A stretch of 15,041 nt of DNA, taken from Actinomycetota bacterium. Its GTDB lineage: Bacteria > Actinomycetota > Geothermincolia > Fen-727 > Anoxymicrobiaceae. The position numbers were made by a program, and so were the translations under genes. Numbering within the stretch: the stretch's first letter is position 1; each line of letters begins with the position of its first letter. The notes under the pieces are model-generated. The model was given only the letters and a program-made list of their open reading frames with translations, searched no databases and was not told the origin of the DNA. The DNA lies in the NCBI GenBank assembly GCA_003154635.1, contig PMDX01000088.1, positions 1 to 15,041 on the forward strand. Reading direction: 5' to 3'. Below, in pieces: positions 7,130-13,486 of the stretch.

Positions 7130-8799
7130 TGCCACGCTACCTTATCTCTTTTGACACCGACACGCTTCCTTCGCTGGAGTGCGACGTTCTCGTTGCGGGC
7201 AGCGGCGTCGCCGGTCTCTCGACGGCGCTCATGCTCTCGCGTTTCTGCAACGTAATGCTCGTCACCAAGTCGGACCTGCAGGTCTCCACGACGCGCGTCG
7301 CTCAGGGTGGCATTGCGGCCGTTATCGACGAGCACGACTCCAAGCAGTCTCATGTCAGCGACACACTCGTTGCCGGCGCCGGGCTCTGCGACCCCGAGGC
7401 CACCGCGGTGCTGGTTGATGAGGGCCCTGCCCGGGTCCTCGAGCTGCTCGAGCGCTACAACGCCGAATTCGACTGCACCGATGGGAAGCTCGATCTCTCA
7501 AAGGAGGGCGGCCACTCGCGGGCGAGGGTCGTGCACGCCAAGGGCGACGCGACGGGCCTCGAGGTCGAGACCGCGCTCGGCAAGGCGTTGAGCAAAGACC
7601 CACGCGTCAAGGTCATGGAGCACGGCTTCCTGGTTGACGTCCTTCTCGAGGACGGGGCGTGCCGGGGAGCTATCGTAGCCGACAGGAAGCGCAAGACCCT
7701 CATGACGGTCTGGTCCAAAGCGACCGTGCTTGCCCTTGGTGGAATGGGCGAAGCATACCTCGTCACAACGAATCCGCCGGTTTGTACCGGAGATGGTGTC
7801 GCACTTGCCTTCCGGGCCGGGGCCCGCGTGAGCGACGTGGAGTTCGTCCAATTCCATCCGACCGCGCTGCATATACCGGAGGAGCCGAAGTTCCTCATAA
7901 GCGAGGCGTTAAGGGGCGATGGCGCTTACCTCGTCGATGTCGAGGGCGAGCGCATCATGGTCGGCCACCACCCGCTCGCCGAACTTGCTCCACGCGACAT
8001 AGTGGTCGCCCGGATGGTAGAAGTGATGAAGGAACAGCAGGTCAACCATCTCTACCTGGACGTTCGGCACATGGACCCCGAGAGGGCAAAGCGCAGGTTT
8101 CCGACGATATACGACCACTGCCTCCAGGCGGGCATAGATATGACGCGCAGGCGCATCCCGGTCTCACCCGCGGCACATTACATGAGCGGCGGGGTCGTTA
8201 CCGACCTCTGGGGACAGACCGACATCCCGCGCCTGTACGCCTGCGGGGAAGTCGCCTGCACGGGCGTCCACGGCGCTAACAGGCTCGCATCCAACTCGCT
8301 GCTCGAGGGCCTGGTGTTCGCGCGGCGCATCGGCGCTCATATCGAGGAGTGGATGGACGGCCGACCGACCGGGCCGGGCAAGGCGTGTGCGTTCTCCAGG
8401 AAAGCCGAAAAGTCGATGGTCAGCGGCGATCTCCTGCGCGGAAACCTGCGCGAGGTTATGCTCGATCATGTCGGGATGGTCCGGAGCGAAAGGAGCCTCA
8501 GGGAGGCTCGCGATTTCCTGGTTCAGAATATCGAAGTGCTCGATGCCGACTACCTGGACGCGGACGGCATGGAGCTCAAGAACATGTTCACCCTGTCGTG
8601 CCTGATCACCACCGCGGCGATGAAGCGGCGGGAGAGCAGGGGGTGCCACAGGCGCAGGGACTTCCCGGACCCCGACGATTGGAACTGGCGAAAGCATATC
8701 GACATGCGGATGGTCGCCGGGGAGCTGAAGGTCGAAACGCGCCCGCAACCGTCAAAGCCACCGTGGGAGCTCAAGTTGCCGAAACTGCAGGAGGCATGA
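7126..8799 (+). CDS. nadB: L-aspartate oxidase (NadB), FAD flavoprotein, 557 aa
   Basis: Oxidises L-aspartate to iminoaspartate, with O2 or fumarate as electron acceptor in known enzymes. FAD-binding motif VLVAGSGVAGLSTALMLS (21-38), STTRVAQGGIAAV, GGHSRARVVHAKGDATG, LALGGMGEAYLVTTNPPVCTGDG, DVEFVQFHPTAL, RGDGAYLVD, and the C-terminal FAD contact GEVACTGVHGANRLASNSLLEGLVF. These distinguish NadB from fumarate reductase or succinate dehydrogenase flavoproteins, which are its closest relatives. The C-terminus has the helical cap with RRESRGCHRRRDFPDPDDWNW. It is slightly longer than E. coli NadB (540 aa). ATG 7126 or the adjacent ATG 7129 can start it. It lies between nadA and nadC in one transcription unit. 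Confidence 0.97.
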   Translation: MMPRYLISFDTDTLPSLECDVLVAGSGVAGLSTALMLSRFCNVMLVTKSDLQVSTTRVAQGGIAAVIDEHDSKQSHVSDTLVAGAGLCDPEATAVLVDEGPARVLELLERYNAEFDCTDGKLDLSKEGGHSRARVVHAKGDATGLEVETALGKALSKDPRVKVMEHGFLVDVLLEDGACRGAIVADRKRKTLMTVWSKATVLALGGMGEAYLVTTNPPVCTGDGVALAFRAGARVSDVEFVQFHPTALHIPEEPKFLISEALRGDGAYLVDVEGERIMVGHHPLAELAPRDIVVARMVEVMKEQQVNHLYLDVRHMDPERAKRRFPTIYDHCLQAGIDMTRRRIPVSPAAHYMSGGVVTDLWGQTDIPRLYACGEVACTGVHGANRLASNSLLEGLVFARRIGAHIEEWMDGRPTGPGKACAFSRKAEKSMVSGDLLRGNLREVMLDHVGMVRSERSLREARDFLVQNIEVLDADYLDADGMELKNMFTLSCLITTAAMKRRESRGCHRRRDFPDPDDWNWRKHIDMRMVAGELKVETRPQPSKPPWELKLPKLQEA

Positions 8800-8806
8800 T
8801 CAATTG

Positions 8807-9652
8807 ATGGATACAGGGGAGCAGGCGGAGGGTATTATCAGGATGGCGCTTGCCGAAGACCTTGGGGTCGAAGGTGATGTCACGACCAGGGCGGCCTGCC
8901 CGCCGGAGGCCACCGGGAAGGCTGCCATCAGCGCAAAGGAGCCCTGCAGAGTCGCGGGCCAGCCTGTCGCGGCCAAAGTCTTCGAGCTGTCGGGCGCCGG
9001 CGCTACGTACGAGGTCCTGGTGGAGGACGGGGCGGACGCCGCTCCCGGGCAGGAGATCAGCGTGGTGCGTGGACCGCTTGCCGCGATCCTCTCAGGCGAG
9101 CGGACCGCTCTCAACTTCCTGTCTCACATGTCGGGCATCGCGACCCTGACCTCAAGGCTGGTCGCTCTCGCGGCTCCATCGGGCGTACAAATCATGGAAA
9201 CAAGGAAGACGACGCCCGGGCTCAGGGTGCTGGAGAAGTACGCCGTCGCCATGGGAGGGGGGACCAACCACCGCCAGGGATTGTTCGATGGCATCATTAT
9301 CAAGGATAATCACATCGCCGCCGCCGGGGGCCTTGAGATAGCGGTCCGGCGCGTAAGGAACGCGCTCGGCGACAGGTTTCCGATAGAGGTCGAAGCCGCC
9401 GATCTCGCGCAGGTGCGCGAGGCGCTGGATTCAGGAGCAGACATAATAATGCTCGACAACATGTCTCCCGAGAAAGTGAGCGACGCGGTCGGCCTGGTGG
9501 GCGGCAGGGCTCGTGTTGAAGTGTCGGGTGGAGTAAATCCCGACAATATCGGTGCGTACGTCAAGCTTGGAGTCGACATGATATCGCTCGGTTTCATCAC
9601 GCATTCCGCGCCGGCCGCCGACTTTTCACTCAACCTGGCTCTAGACAGTTAA
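8807..9652 (+). CDS. nadC: Nicotinate-nucleotide pyrophosphorylase, carboxylating (NadC), 281 aa
   Basis: Converts quinolinate and PRPP to nicotinate mononucleotide with loss of CO2, completing the de novo branch begun by NadB and NadA. Signature segments: AILSGERTALNFLSHMSGIAT, METRKTTPGLRVLEKYAVAMGGG then TNHRQGLFDGIIIKDNHI (quinolinate and PRPP site), EVEAADLAQVREALDSGADIIMLDNM, and VEVSGGVNPDNIGAYVKLGVDMISLGFITHSAPAADFSL. The length is typical. GGAGG sits at 8790-8794; it is 12 bases from ATG 8807 and 9 bases from TTG 8804, so either may start the protein, with one residue at stake. The gap to nadB is seven bases. Confidence 0.97.
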   Translation: MDTGEQAEGIIRMALAEDLGVEGDVTTRAACPPEATGKAAISAKEPCRVAGQPVAAKVFELSGAGATYEVLVEDGADAAPGQEISVVRGPLAAILSGERTALNFLSHMSGIATLTSRLVALAAPSGVQIMETRKTTPGLRVLEKYAVAMGGGTNHRQGLFDGIIIKDNHIAAAGGLEIAVRRVRNALGDRFPIEVEAADLAQVREALDSGADIIMLDNMSPEKVSDAVGLVGGRARVEVSGGVNPDNIGAYVKLGVDMISLGFITHSAPAADFSLNLALDS

Positions 9653-9654
9653 TG

Positions 9655-9691
9655 CCTTCTCCCCCTCGAATGGGGAGGGTAACGGAGGGGT
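9655..9691 (+). repeat. Intergenic palindromic repeat, copy B, ahead of coaX
   Basis: Occupies the 49-base nadC-coaX gap. CTCCCC (9659-9664) pairs with GGGGAG (9672-9677) across a seven-base loop, followed by GGTAACGGAGGGGT. It matches the layout of 4829-4865: a C-rich arm, a short TTC/TCGAA loop, a G-rich arm, a second G-rich block, and GGGGT about ten bases before a start codon. GGAGG at 9684-9688 inside the repeat is the best available Shine-Dalgarno for coaX. It has no T-run and is unlikely to terminate transcription. Confidence 0.5.
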
Positions 9692-9701
9692 GTCACCTAG
9701 T

Positions 9702-10475
9702 ATGCTTCTGGGAATCGACGTCGGCAATACACAGACGGTCATAGGGGTTTTCGACGAGGAAGGGCTGGAGGACCACTGGCGCATATCGACCGAGCGGGGG
9801 CGCACGGCCGATGAGATGGCGCTGGCGCTCGGGGGGTTCCTGGCGTTCGTGGGACACAGCCTCAAACAGGTCGACGGCATGATAATCTCGTCTGTCGTTC
9901 CTGAGAGCACGTCAGCCCTCGTCCACATGGCACGCGATATCCTGGAGCTCGAGCCGCTCGTAGTCAACAGCGACACCGATACCGGTATCCCGGTGCTCTA
10001 CGAGGATCCCAAGCACGTCGGCGCGGACAGGCTCGTGAACGCGGTGGCAGCGATACACAAGTACGGGGCGCCCTGTATTGTCGTCGACTTCGGCACCGCG
10101 ACCACCTGGGATGCCATCGACCGTGAGGGCAGGTATGTCGGTGGGACCATCGCGCCAGGTGTCGAGATATCCGCGGATGCACTCTTTCGCCAGGCTGCCC
10201 GGCTGTCCAGGGTCGACCTGGTGGCCCCGGACAACGCGATCGGAAGGAACACGGTCGAATCGATACAGTCAGGCATCATAAACGGCACGGCCGGGACCGT
10301 CGACAGGCTCGTAGAGCTGTTCAAGGGAGAGCTCGGCGACGACGCAAGGGTGGTCGCGACCGGGGGCCTCGCGGAGGTAGTGGTTGAACAAAGTAAGACT
10401 GTCGACGTGCTCGATCCACTTTTGACTCTTGACGGCCTCAAGCTAATATATGATAGAAACAAGGTGGAACGGTAA
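9702..10475 (+). CDS. coaX: Type III pantothenate kinase (CoaX), 257 aa
   Basis: Phosphorylates pantothenate, the first step from pantothenate to CoA; the type III enzyme is of the ASKHA fold and is not feedback-inhibited by CoA in characterised members. Motifs: GIDVGNTQTVIGVFD (4-18, ATP phosphate loop with D6), SSVVPE, KHVGADRLVNA with D109 in GADR (catalytic Asp region), VVDFGTATTWDAI (127-139), GGTIAPGV and ATGGLAE. ATG 9702 gives the usual family N-terminus; an in-frame GTG at 9690 would add four residues but sits on its own Shine-Dalgarno. coaX closes the cofactor cluster as in M. tuberculosis (Rv3600c), but here nadABC separates it from panD. Its stop overlaps the ATG of a small ORF. 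Confidence 0.96.
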   Translation: MLLGIDVGNTQTVIGVFDEEGLEDHWRISTERGRTADEMALALGGFLAFVGHSLKQVDGMIISSVVPESTSALVHMARDILELEPLVVNSDTDTGIPVLYEDPKHVGADRLVNAVAAIHKYGAPCIVVDFGTATTWDAIDREGRYVGGTIAPGVEISADALFRQAARLSRVDLVAPDNAIGRNTVESIQSGIINGTAGTVDRLVELFKGELGDDARVVATGGLAEVVVEQSKTVDVLDPLLTLDGLKLIYDRNKVER

Positions 10476-10636
10476 TGGTTGACCTCTCGGGCGACCGAAA
10501 AGCCCGCCCGGTGGTTCAGTTCCGTCTCAGCGTGAAGCCCCGAAAAGGCTTATCGCAAGTCCTCTGGAACAACAGCTACCCGCGGCATTCGGGAGCTGTT
10601 TCGGTGCGTACGACCCGGTTGGCGATGGCTGAATAA
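10475..10636 (+). CDS. Possible small ORF coupled to coaX, 53 aa, unknown
   Basis: A 53-codon frame opens with an ATG that shares a base with the coaX stop (TAATG at 10473-10477), and AAGGTGG (10461-10467) lies seven bases ahead. The product would be basic and soluble, starting MVDLSGDRKARPVVQF. Its third codon positions are about 69% G or C, similar to the neighbouring genes, which hints at coding or at a decayed gene end. I do not recognise it. Against it are the short length and a strong hairpin at 10571-10600 within the frame. The alternative is plain 3' untranslated sequence. Confidence 0.3.
   Translation: MVDLSGDRKARPVVQFRLSVKPRKGLSQVLWNNSYPRHSGAVSVRTTRLAMAE
10571..10600 (+). other. 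Strong hairpin downstream of coaX
   Basis: AACAGCT (10571-10577) pairs with AGCTGTT (10594-10600) and, after one bulged A, CCCG (10579-10582) pairs with CGGG (10590-10593) around a seven-base loop. That is 11 base pairs. There is only a short TTT afterwards, so it is at best a poor intrinsic terminator. It could act as a 3' end or a processing-stop structure for the cofactor operon. It lies inside the small possible ORF. Confidence 0.45.
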
Positions 10637-10650
10637 AGGGGCCAGTTGAA

Positions 10651-10674
10651 AAATATTTTATTGACCAAATATTT
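10651..10674 (+). repeat. Two copies of AAATATTT in AT-rich upstream tract
   Basis: The palindrome AAATATTT occurs at 10651-10658 and 10667-10674, 16 bases apart, each followed closely by a TTGAC element (TTGACC at 10661-10666, TTGACA at 10673-10678). The tract is sharply AT-rich against GC-rich surroundings. It sits just upstream of and over the -35 of the ATPase promoter, so it could be an UP element or a regulator site. No regulator is named here. Confidence 0.4.
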
Positions 10675-10705
10675 GACAGCAAAATTCTCTTCAGTGTGGT
10701 ATACT
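10673..10705 (+). promoter_or_regulatory. Candidate promoter of the ATPase operon, extended -10
   Basis: TTGACA (10673-10678) is a perfect -35 and TATACT (10700-10705) a near-perfect -10, preceded by TGG (10697-10699), giving the extended -10 pattern TGnTATACT. The spacer of 21 bases is longer than the ideal 17, which the extended -10 may offset. The predicted start is near 10711-10713, about 90 bases ahead of the first ATPase gene. Confidence 0.6.
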
Positions 10706-10707
10706 CT

Positions 10708-10744
10708 CCGCGAACCGGTAGCTGGCAGGGCTTGCGGTTCGCGG
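10708..10744 (+). promoter_or_regulatory. 9-bp perfect inverted repeat over the predicted transcription start
   Basis: CCGCGAACC (10708-10716) and GGTTCGCGG (10736-10744) are exact reverse complements separated by 19 bases. The left arm spans the predicted start site. The repeat could therefore be a DNA operator, or an RNA hairpin in transcripts reading through from coaX. It ends on the same base that begins the terminator stem. The 19-base loop contains TGGCA (10723-10727), which could pair with TGCCA in the terminator's left arm. Confidence 0.5.
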
Positions 10745-10769
10745 TGCCATTTAATAGATGGCACTTTTT
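10744..10769 (+). terminator. Intrinsic terminator in the leader of the ATPase operon
   Basis: GTGCCAT (10744-10750) pairs exactly with ATGGCAC (10758-10764) around loop TTAATAG, followed at once by TTTTT (10765-10769) and ATT. It lies after the candidate promoter and about 20 bases before the ATPase ribosome binding site. It may end readthrough from the cofactor operon, attenuate the ATPase operon, or end a short RNA of about 55-60 nt. Seven base pairs with four G-C is moderate strength. Confidence 0.6.
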
Positions 10770-10802
10770 ATTGTCCGGCCAAATTGATAGAGGAGCATGG
10801 GA

Positions 10803-11171
10803 ATGGCGGAACCCGTTAAAGAGGCCGAAGTTAACAAGGCTGACGCTGAGCTCTCTTCTGCCGAAGCGATGCTCGAAATGATCCTCATGAAAGAGGACGA
10901 GATAAAGCAGCGCATCCAGCGCGCCGAGAACGAGGGGCAACGCCTCGTCGAAGAGGCGAAGCTGGACGCCGCGCACAAGAAGCGCGATGCGATCGCGGAG
11001 GACGTCGGTGGCGACCTCCGGGAGAAAGAAATGGCCAGGGCCCAGGCGGAGGCGGATAAGGTAACCGCTGAGATTGCCGCCCAAGCTGATGAGATCAGGA
11101 TAAAGGGCAGGGAGCGCTTCAACGACGCGATAGGTGTCGTTATCGAAGGTGTCCTGCCCCCGCTCGAATGA
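10803..11171 (+). CDS. ntpF: V/A-type ATPase peripheral stalk subunit G/H, 122 aa
   Basis: Predicted peripheral-stalk subunit that pairs with subunit E in a long coiled coil and holds the catalytic head against the membrane part. The sequence is almost wholly charged alpha-helix rich in Ala, Glu, Lys and Arg (EMILMKEDEIKQRIQRAENEGQRL), with no membrane segment. The length fits subunit G/H (about 100-120 aa). Identity rests mostly on composition plus its place directly before subunit I, as in E. hirae ntpF-I-K-E-C and methanogen ahaH-I-K-E-C. ATG 10803 is preferred over ATG 10797 because AGGAG (10791-10795) lies seven bases before it but only one base before 10797. First gene of the ATPase operon. 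Confidence 0.82.
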   Translation: MAEPVKEAEVNKADAELSSAEAMLEMILMKEDEIKQRIQRAENEGQRLVEEAKLDAAHKKRDAIAEDVGGDLREKEMARAQAEADKVTAEIAAQADEIRIKGRERFNDAIGVVIEGVLPPLE

Positions 11172-11208
11172 GGAGTTCACCGGACATCCCGAGGGAGAAG
11201 GATCTCAG

Positions 11209-13221
11209 ATGATTGTAAAAATGGCCAAGGTGGAGATCCTGGGGCTCAAAGACGTGGCCCTGGATGCGATTGATGTGATCCACGAGCTGGGGACGCTCCA
11301 CATCGAAGACCTGACCGAGCGGATAGGGAAGATGGAGAGCAAGCGAGTCACTCGCATGGAGATTGACCCGCGGTTCGGCGAGCACGAATCGACCCTCAAC
11401 AACCTCCGCGCCAAGGTCGGCGACATGATCCGGGAGCTTGGACCGAATGTAGAAGAACTCTCCAGCCAGGACATCCAACGCGAGTACCGCGCTGTCTGGA
11501 GCGATGATATCGAGACCATGATCTCGCGTATCAACAAGAGCATCCAGCAGATCGAGAAGGACACACGCGAGCCCGTAGAAAAAAAGTCCGACCTGATGGT
11601 CGAGCTATCCCGCCTTGAAAAGTACGCCCCCATCATGGGCAAGGTACAGCCGCTTGCCGAGCGCGTCGCCCGGATGGAGGACATGGCGTCTATAGCGCTC
11701 ATCATCGAGCGCAAATACAAGGCGATCCTCAACTACCTCAACGAAGAAATAAGCAAGATTACCGACGGACAGTGCGAGATCGTAGCGTCAGATGTCGATG
11801 ACGAGTCGACGGCTGCCCTCATCGTCTTCAACCGGCGTTATCTCAAGCAGGTACACGATTTCCTGGCGGTGCAGGACGTAAACCAGGTCCGCCTGCCGTC
11901 AGACCTTGCCCGCAAGCCGATAGACGAGGCCGTGGCCGAGGTCCGCGCGAGGATAGCCAAGATACCGAGCGAGCTCGACGACATAGAGCGCAAGCTCAGC
12001 AAGGTGACCGGCAAGTACTCCGTCCAGCTCATAGCCTCGCGCAACGCGATCCACGACCGTCTCGAGGCGATGGAGGCCGTGCCCAAGTTCGGGCAGACGG
12101 ACCAGGTCTTCATCATCAGCGGATGGCTCCCCGAGAGCGAGGTCGAGCCCATGGAAAAGGCGCTCGGCGATAAGTTCGGCAGCAAGATAATCTTGACCGT
12201 GGTCGACGTCCGAGAGGAGCAGGACGAGGAGGACACTCCCGTCGCCCTGAAGAACAACACGTTCAGCCGGTACTTCGAGATCATCTACATGCTTCAGAAG
12301 TACCCGCGCTACGGCACGGTCGACCCGACGCTCATGTTCGCCATATTCTTTCCCATCTTCTTCGGGTTGATGGTCGGAGACGTCGGGTACGGCTTAATCA
12401 TCATGGTCGGAGGCTACATAGTCCACAAGAAGTACGCCAACAAGCCGTTCCCCAGCATGATCGGATTCATCATGACGGTCGGCGGGGCATGGGCCATATT
12501 ATTCGGGGTCCTGTATTTCGAGTTCTTCGGCGATTGGCCGTTGAGGTGGATGAACAGGCTGGTCACGGTCAATGGATCCGATGAGGTCAAGTACTATATC
12601 GGCTCCAACAAAACCATCGTGAGGTATCCGCTGGACCGGCTGGAAGGGTTCACGCTGTTTTTCGCCATCACAATTGTTATCGGGTTGATTCACATCGGCA
12701 TCGGGCTGGTGATGGGCATTATCAACGGCGCCCGCGAGCACAACAGGAAGCACGTCATGGAAAAAGGCGGGCTGTTGATGGTGCTCCTCGGCTTCGTGAT
12801 CGCAATAGCGCGGTTCGGGCTCGGTTGGTGGCCGAAACCACTCGTGGCGGTGGGTATCCTGATGGCCGTTGCCGGCGTTGTGATCTCCGGAATCGGAGGC
12901 GGCATGGGCGGCGTTATCGAATCGCTCGTGGGCATCGGCAATATCTTCTCTTACGCTCGTCTCATTGCCATCGGCCTTGCCTCGGTAATCATGGCCAACG
13001 TTGCCAACAGCCTTTCAAGGCAGGTGGCAGGCGGCGGTTGGATCGGAATAATCGTGGGAGTACTTGTGTTCGTGTTCTTCCACGGCTTAAACCTTGTGAT
13101 CGGCGTGTTCAGCCCGTCGATCCATGCCTTGCGTCTACATCTCGTAGAGAGTTTCGGCAAGTTCTTCGAACCTGCCAATTACCGTTACGAACCGTTTAAG
13201 AAAACTGGGGGTGAAGAGTAG
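11209..13221 (+). CDS. ntpI: V/A-type ATPase membrane subunit a (I), 670 aa
   Basis: Stator membrane subunit that forms the two ion half-channels beside the c ring. The first half (to about residue 370) is soluble with coiled-coil arms (for example residues around VEKKSDLMVELSRLEKYAP). The second half holds several hydrophobic helices, starting FAIFFPIFFGLMVGDVGYGL (near 377) and running through AWAILFGVLYFEFFGDW, a VIGLIHIGIGLVMG helix and GFVIAIARFGLGWW. The essential Arg is in FSYARLIAIGLAS at R584, matching SYxRL of yeast Vph1 and archaeal subunit a. The conserved C-terminal HALRLHLVESFGKFFE is present. ATG 11209 follows GAAGGA by seven bases. The length is normal. The stop overlaps the GTG start of the c subunit by one base. 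Confidence 0.96.
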   Translation: MIVKMAKVEILGLKDVALDAIDVIHELGTLHIEDLTERIGKMESKRVTRMEIDPRFGEHESTLNNLRAKVGDMIRELGPNVEELSSQDIQREYRAVWSDDIETMISRINKSIQQIEKDTREPVEKKSDLMVELSRLEKYAPIMGKVQPLAERVARMEDMASIALIIERKYKAILNYLNEEISKITDGQCEIVASDVDDESTAALIVFNRRYLKQVHDFLAVQDVNQVRLPSDLARKPIDEAVAEVRARIAKIPSELDDIERKLSKVTGKYSVQLIASRNAIHDRLEAMEAVPKFGQTDQVFIISGWLPESEVEPMEKALGDKFGSKIILTVVDVREEQDEEDTPVALKNNTFSRYFEIIYMLQKYPRYGTVDPTLMFAIFFPIFFGLMVGDVGYGLIIMVGGYIVHKKYANKPFPSMIGFIMTVGGAWAILFGVLYFEFFGDWPLRWMNRLVTVNGSDEVKYYIGSNKTIVRYPLDRLEGFTLFFAITIVIGLIHIGIGLVMGIINGAREHNRKHVMEKGGLLMVLLGFVIAIARFGLGWWPKPLVAVGILMAVAGVVISGIGGGMGGVIESLVGIGNIFSYARLIAIGLASVIMANVANSLSRQVAGGGWIGIIVGVLVFVFFHGLNLVIGVFSPSIHALRLHLVESFGKFFEPANYRYEPFKKTGGEE

Positions 13222-13457
13222 TGGCATCAGCAGTAAAGATCGGATTGATTGCAATCAGCGCGGCGTTGGCTATTGGGCTTTCAGCTCTGGCGACGGGTCT
13301 TGCCCAGTCTCGTATTGGTGCGGCCATGGCCGGAGCGATCGCTGAGAGGCCCGAGCTGGTTGGTATATCGATCATCCTCGTGGCCATTCCGGAGACCATG
13401 GTCATCCTTGGCCTTGTTATTGCCTTCATGATTACTACCCTGAAGAGCGCTAAGTAA
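13221..13457 (+). CDS. ntpK: V/A-type ATPase proteolipid subunit c (K), 78 aa
   Basis: Rotor-ring subunit with two transmembrane helices. Helix 1 is about residues 5-27 and helix 2 about 47-74, joined by the polar loop AERPELV. The ion-binding carboxylate is E58 in AIPETMVILG. Q29 in TGLAQSRIG is 29 residues before E58, the same distance as Q110 to E139 in E. hirae NtpK, and T59 follows the Glu. This is the 8-kDa, one-hairpin form rather than the duplicated 16-kDa form. The GTG start overlaps the subunit I stop (TAGTG), with GGGGTGAAGAG upstream. High expression is expected because the ring needs many copies, but I see no internal promoter. Confidence 0.95.
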   Translation: MASAVKIGLIAISAALAIGLSALATGLAQSRIGAAMAGAIAERPELVGISIILVAIPETMVILGLVIAFMITTLKSAK

Positions 13458-13486
13458 TTCGAGCTTATAAAGGGAAGTGACCGGGT

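Noticed and set aside
7659..8279. 206-codon + strand frame inside nadB
   Set aside because: Out of frame with nadB, which is intact over its full length; the product is rich in Arg, Gly and Pro, as shifted frames of GC-rich genes are.
7126..8799. nadB as a fumarate reductase or succinate dehydrogenase flavoprotein
   Set aside because: Context with nadA and nadC and the NadB-type C-terminal cap decide for L-aspartate oxidase; no iron-sulfur or membrane partner subunit is next to it.
10495..10550. Direct repeat CCGAAAAG (near 10495 and 10541)
   Set aside because: Eight bases only, with no flanking similarity; easily due to chance. I also could not fit this stretch to a riboswitch I know.
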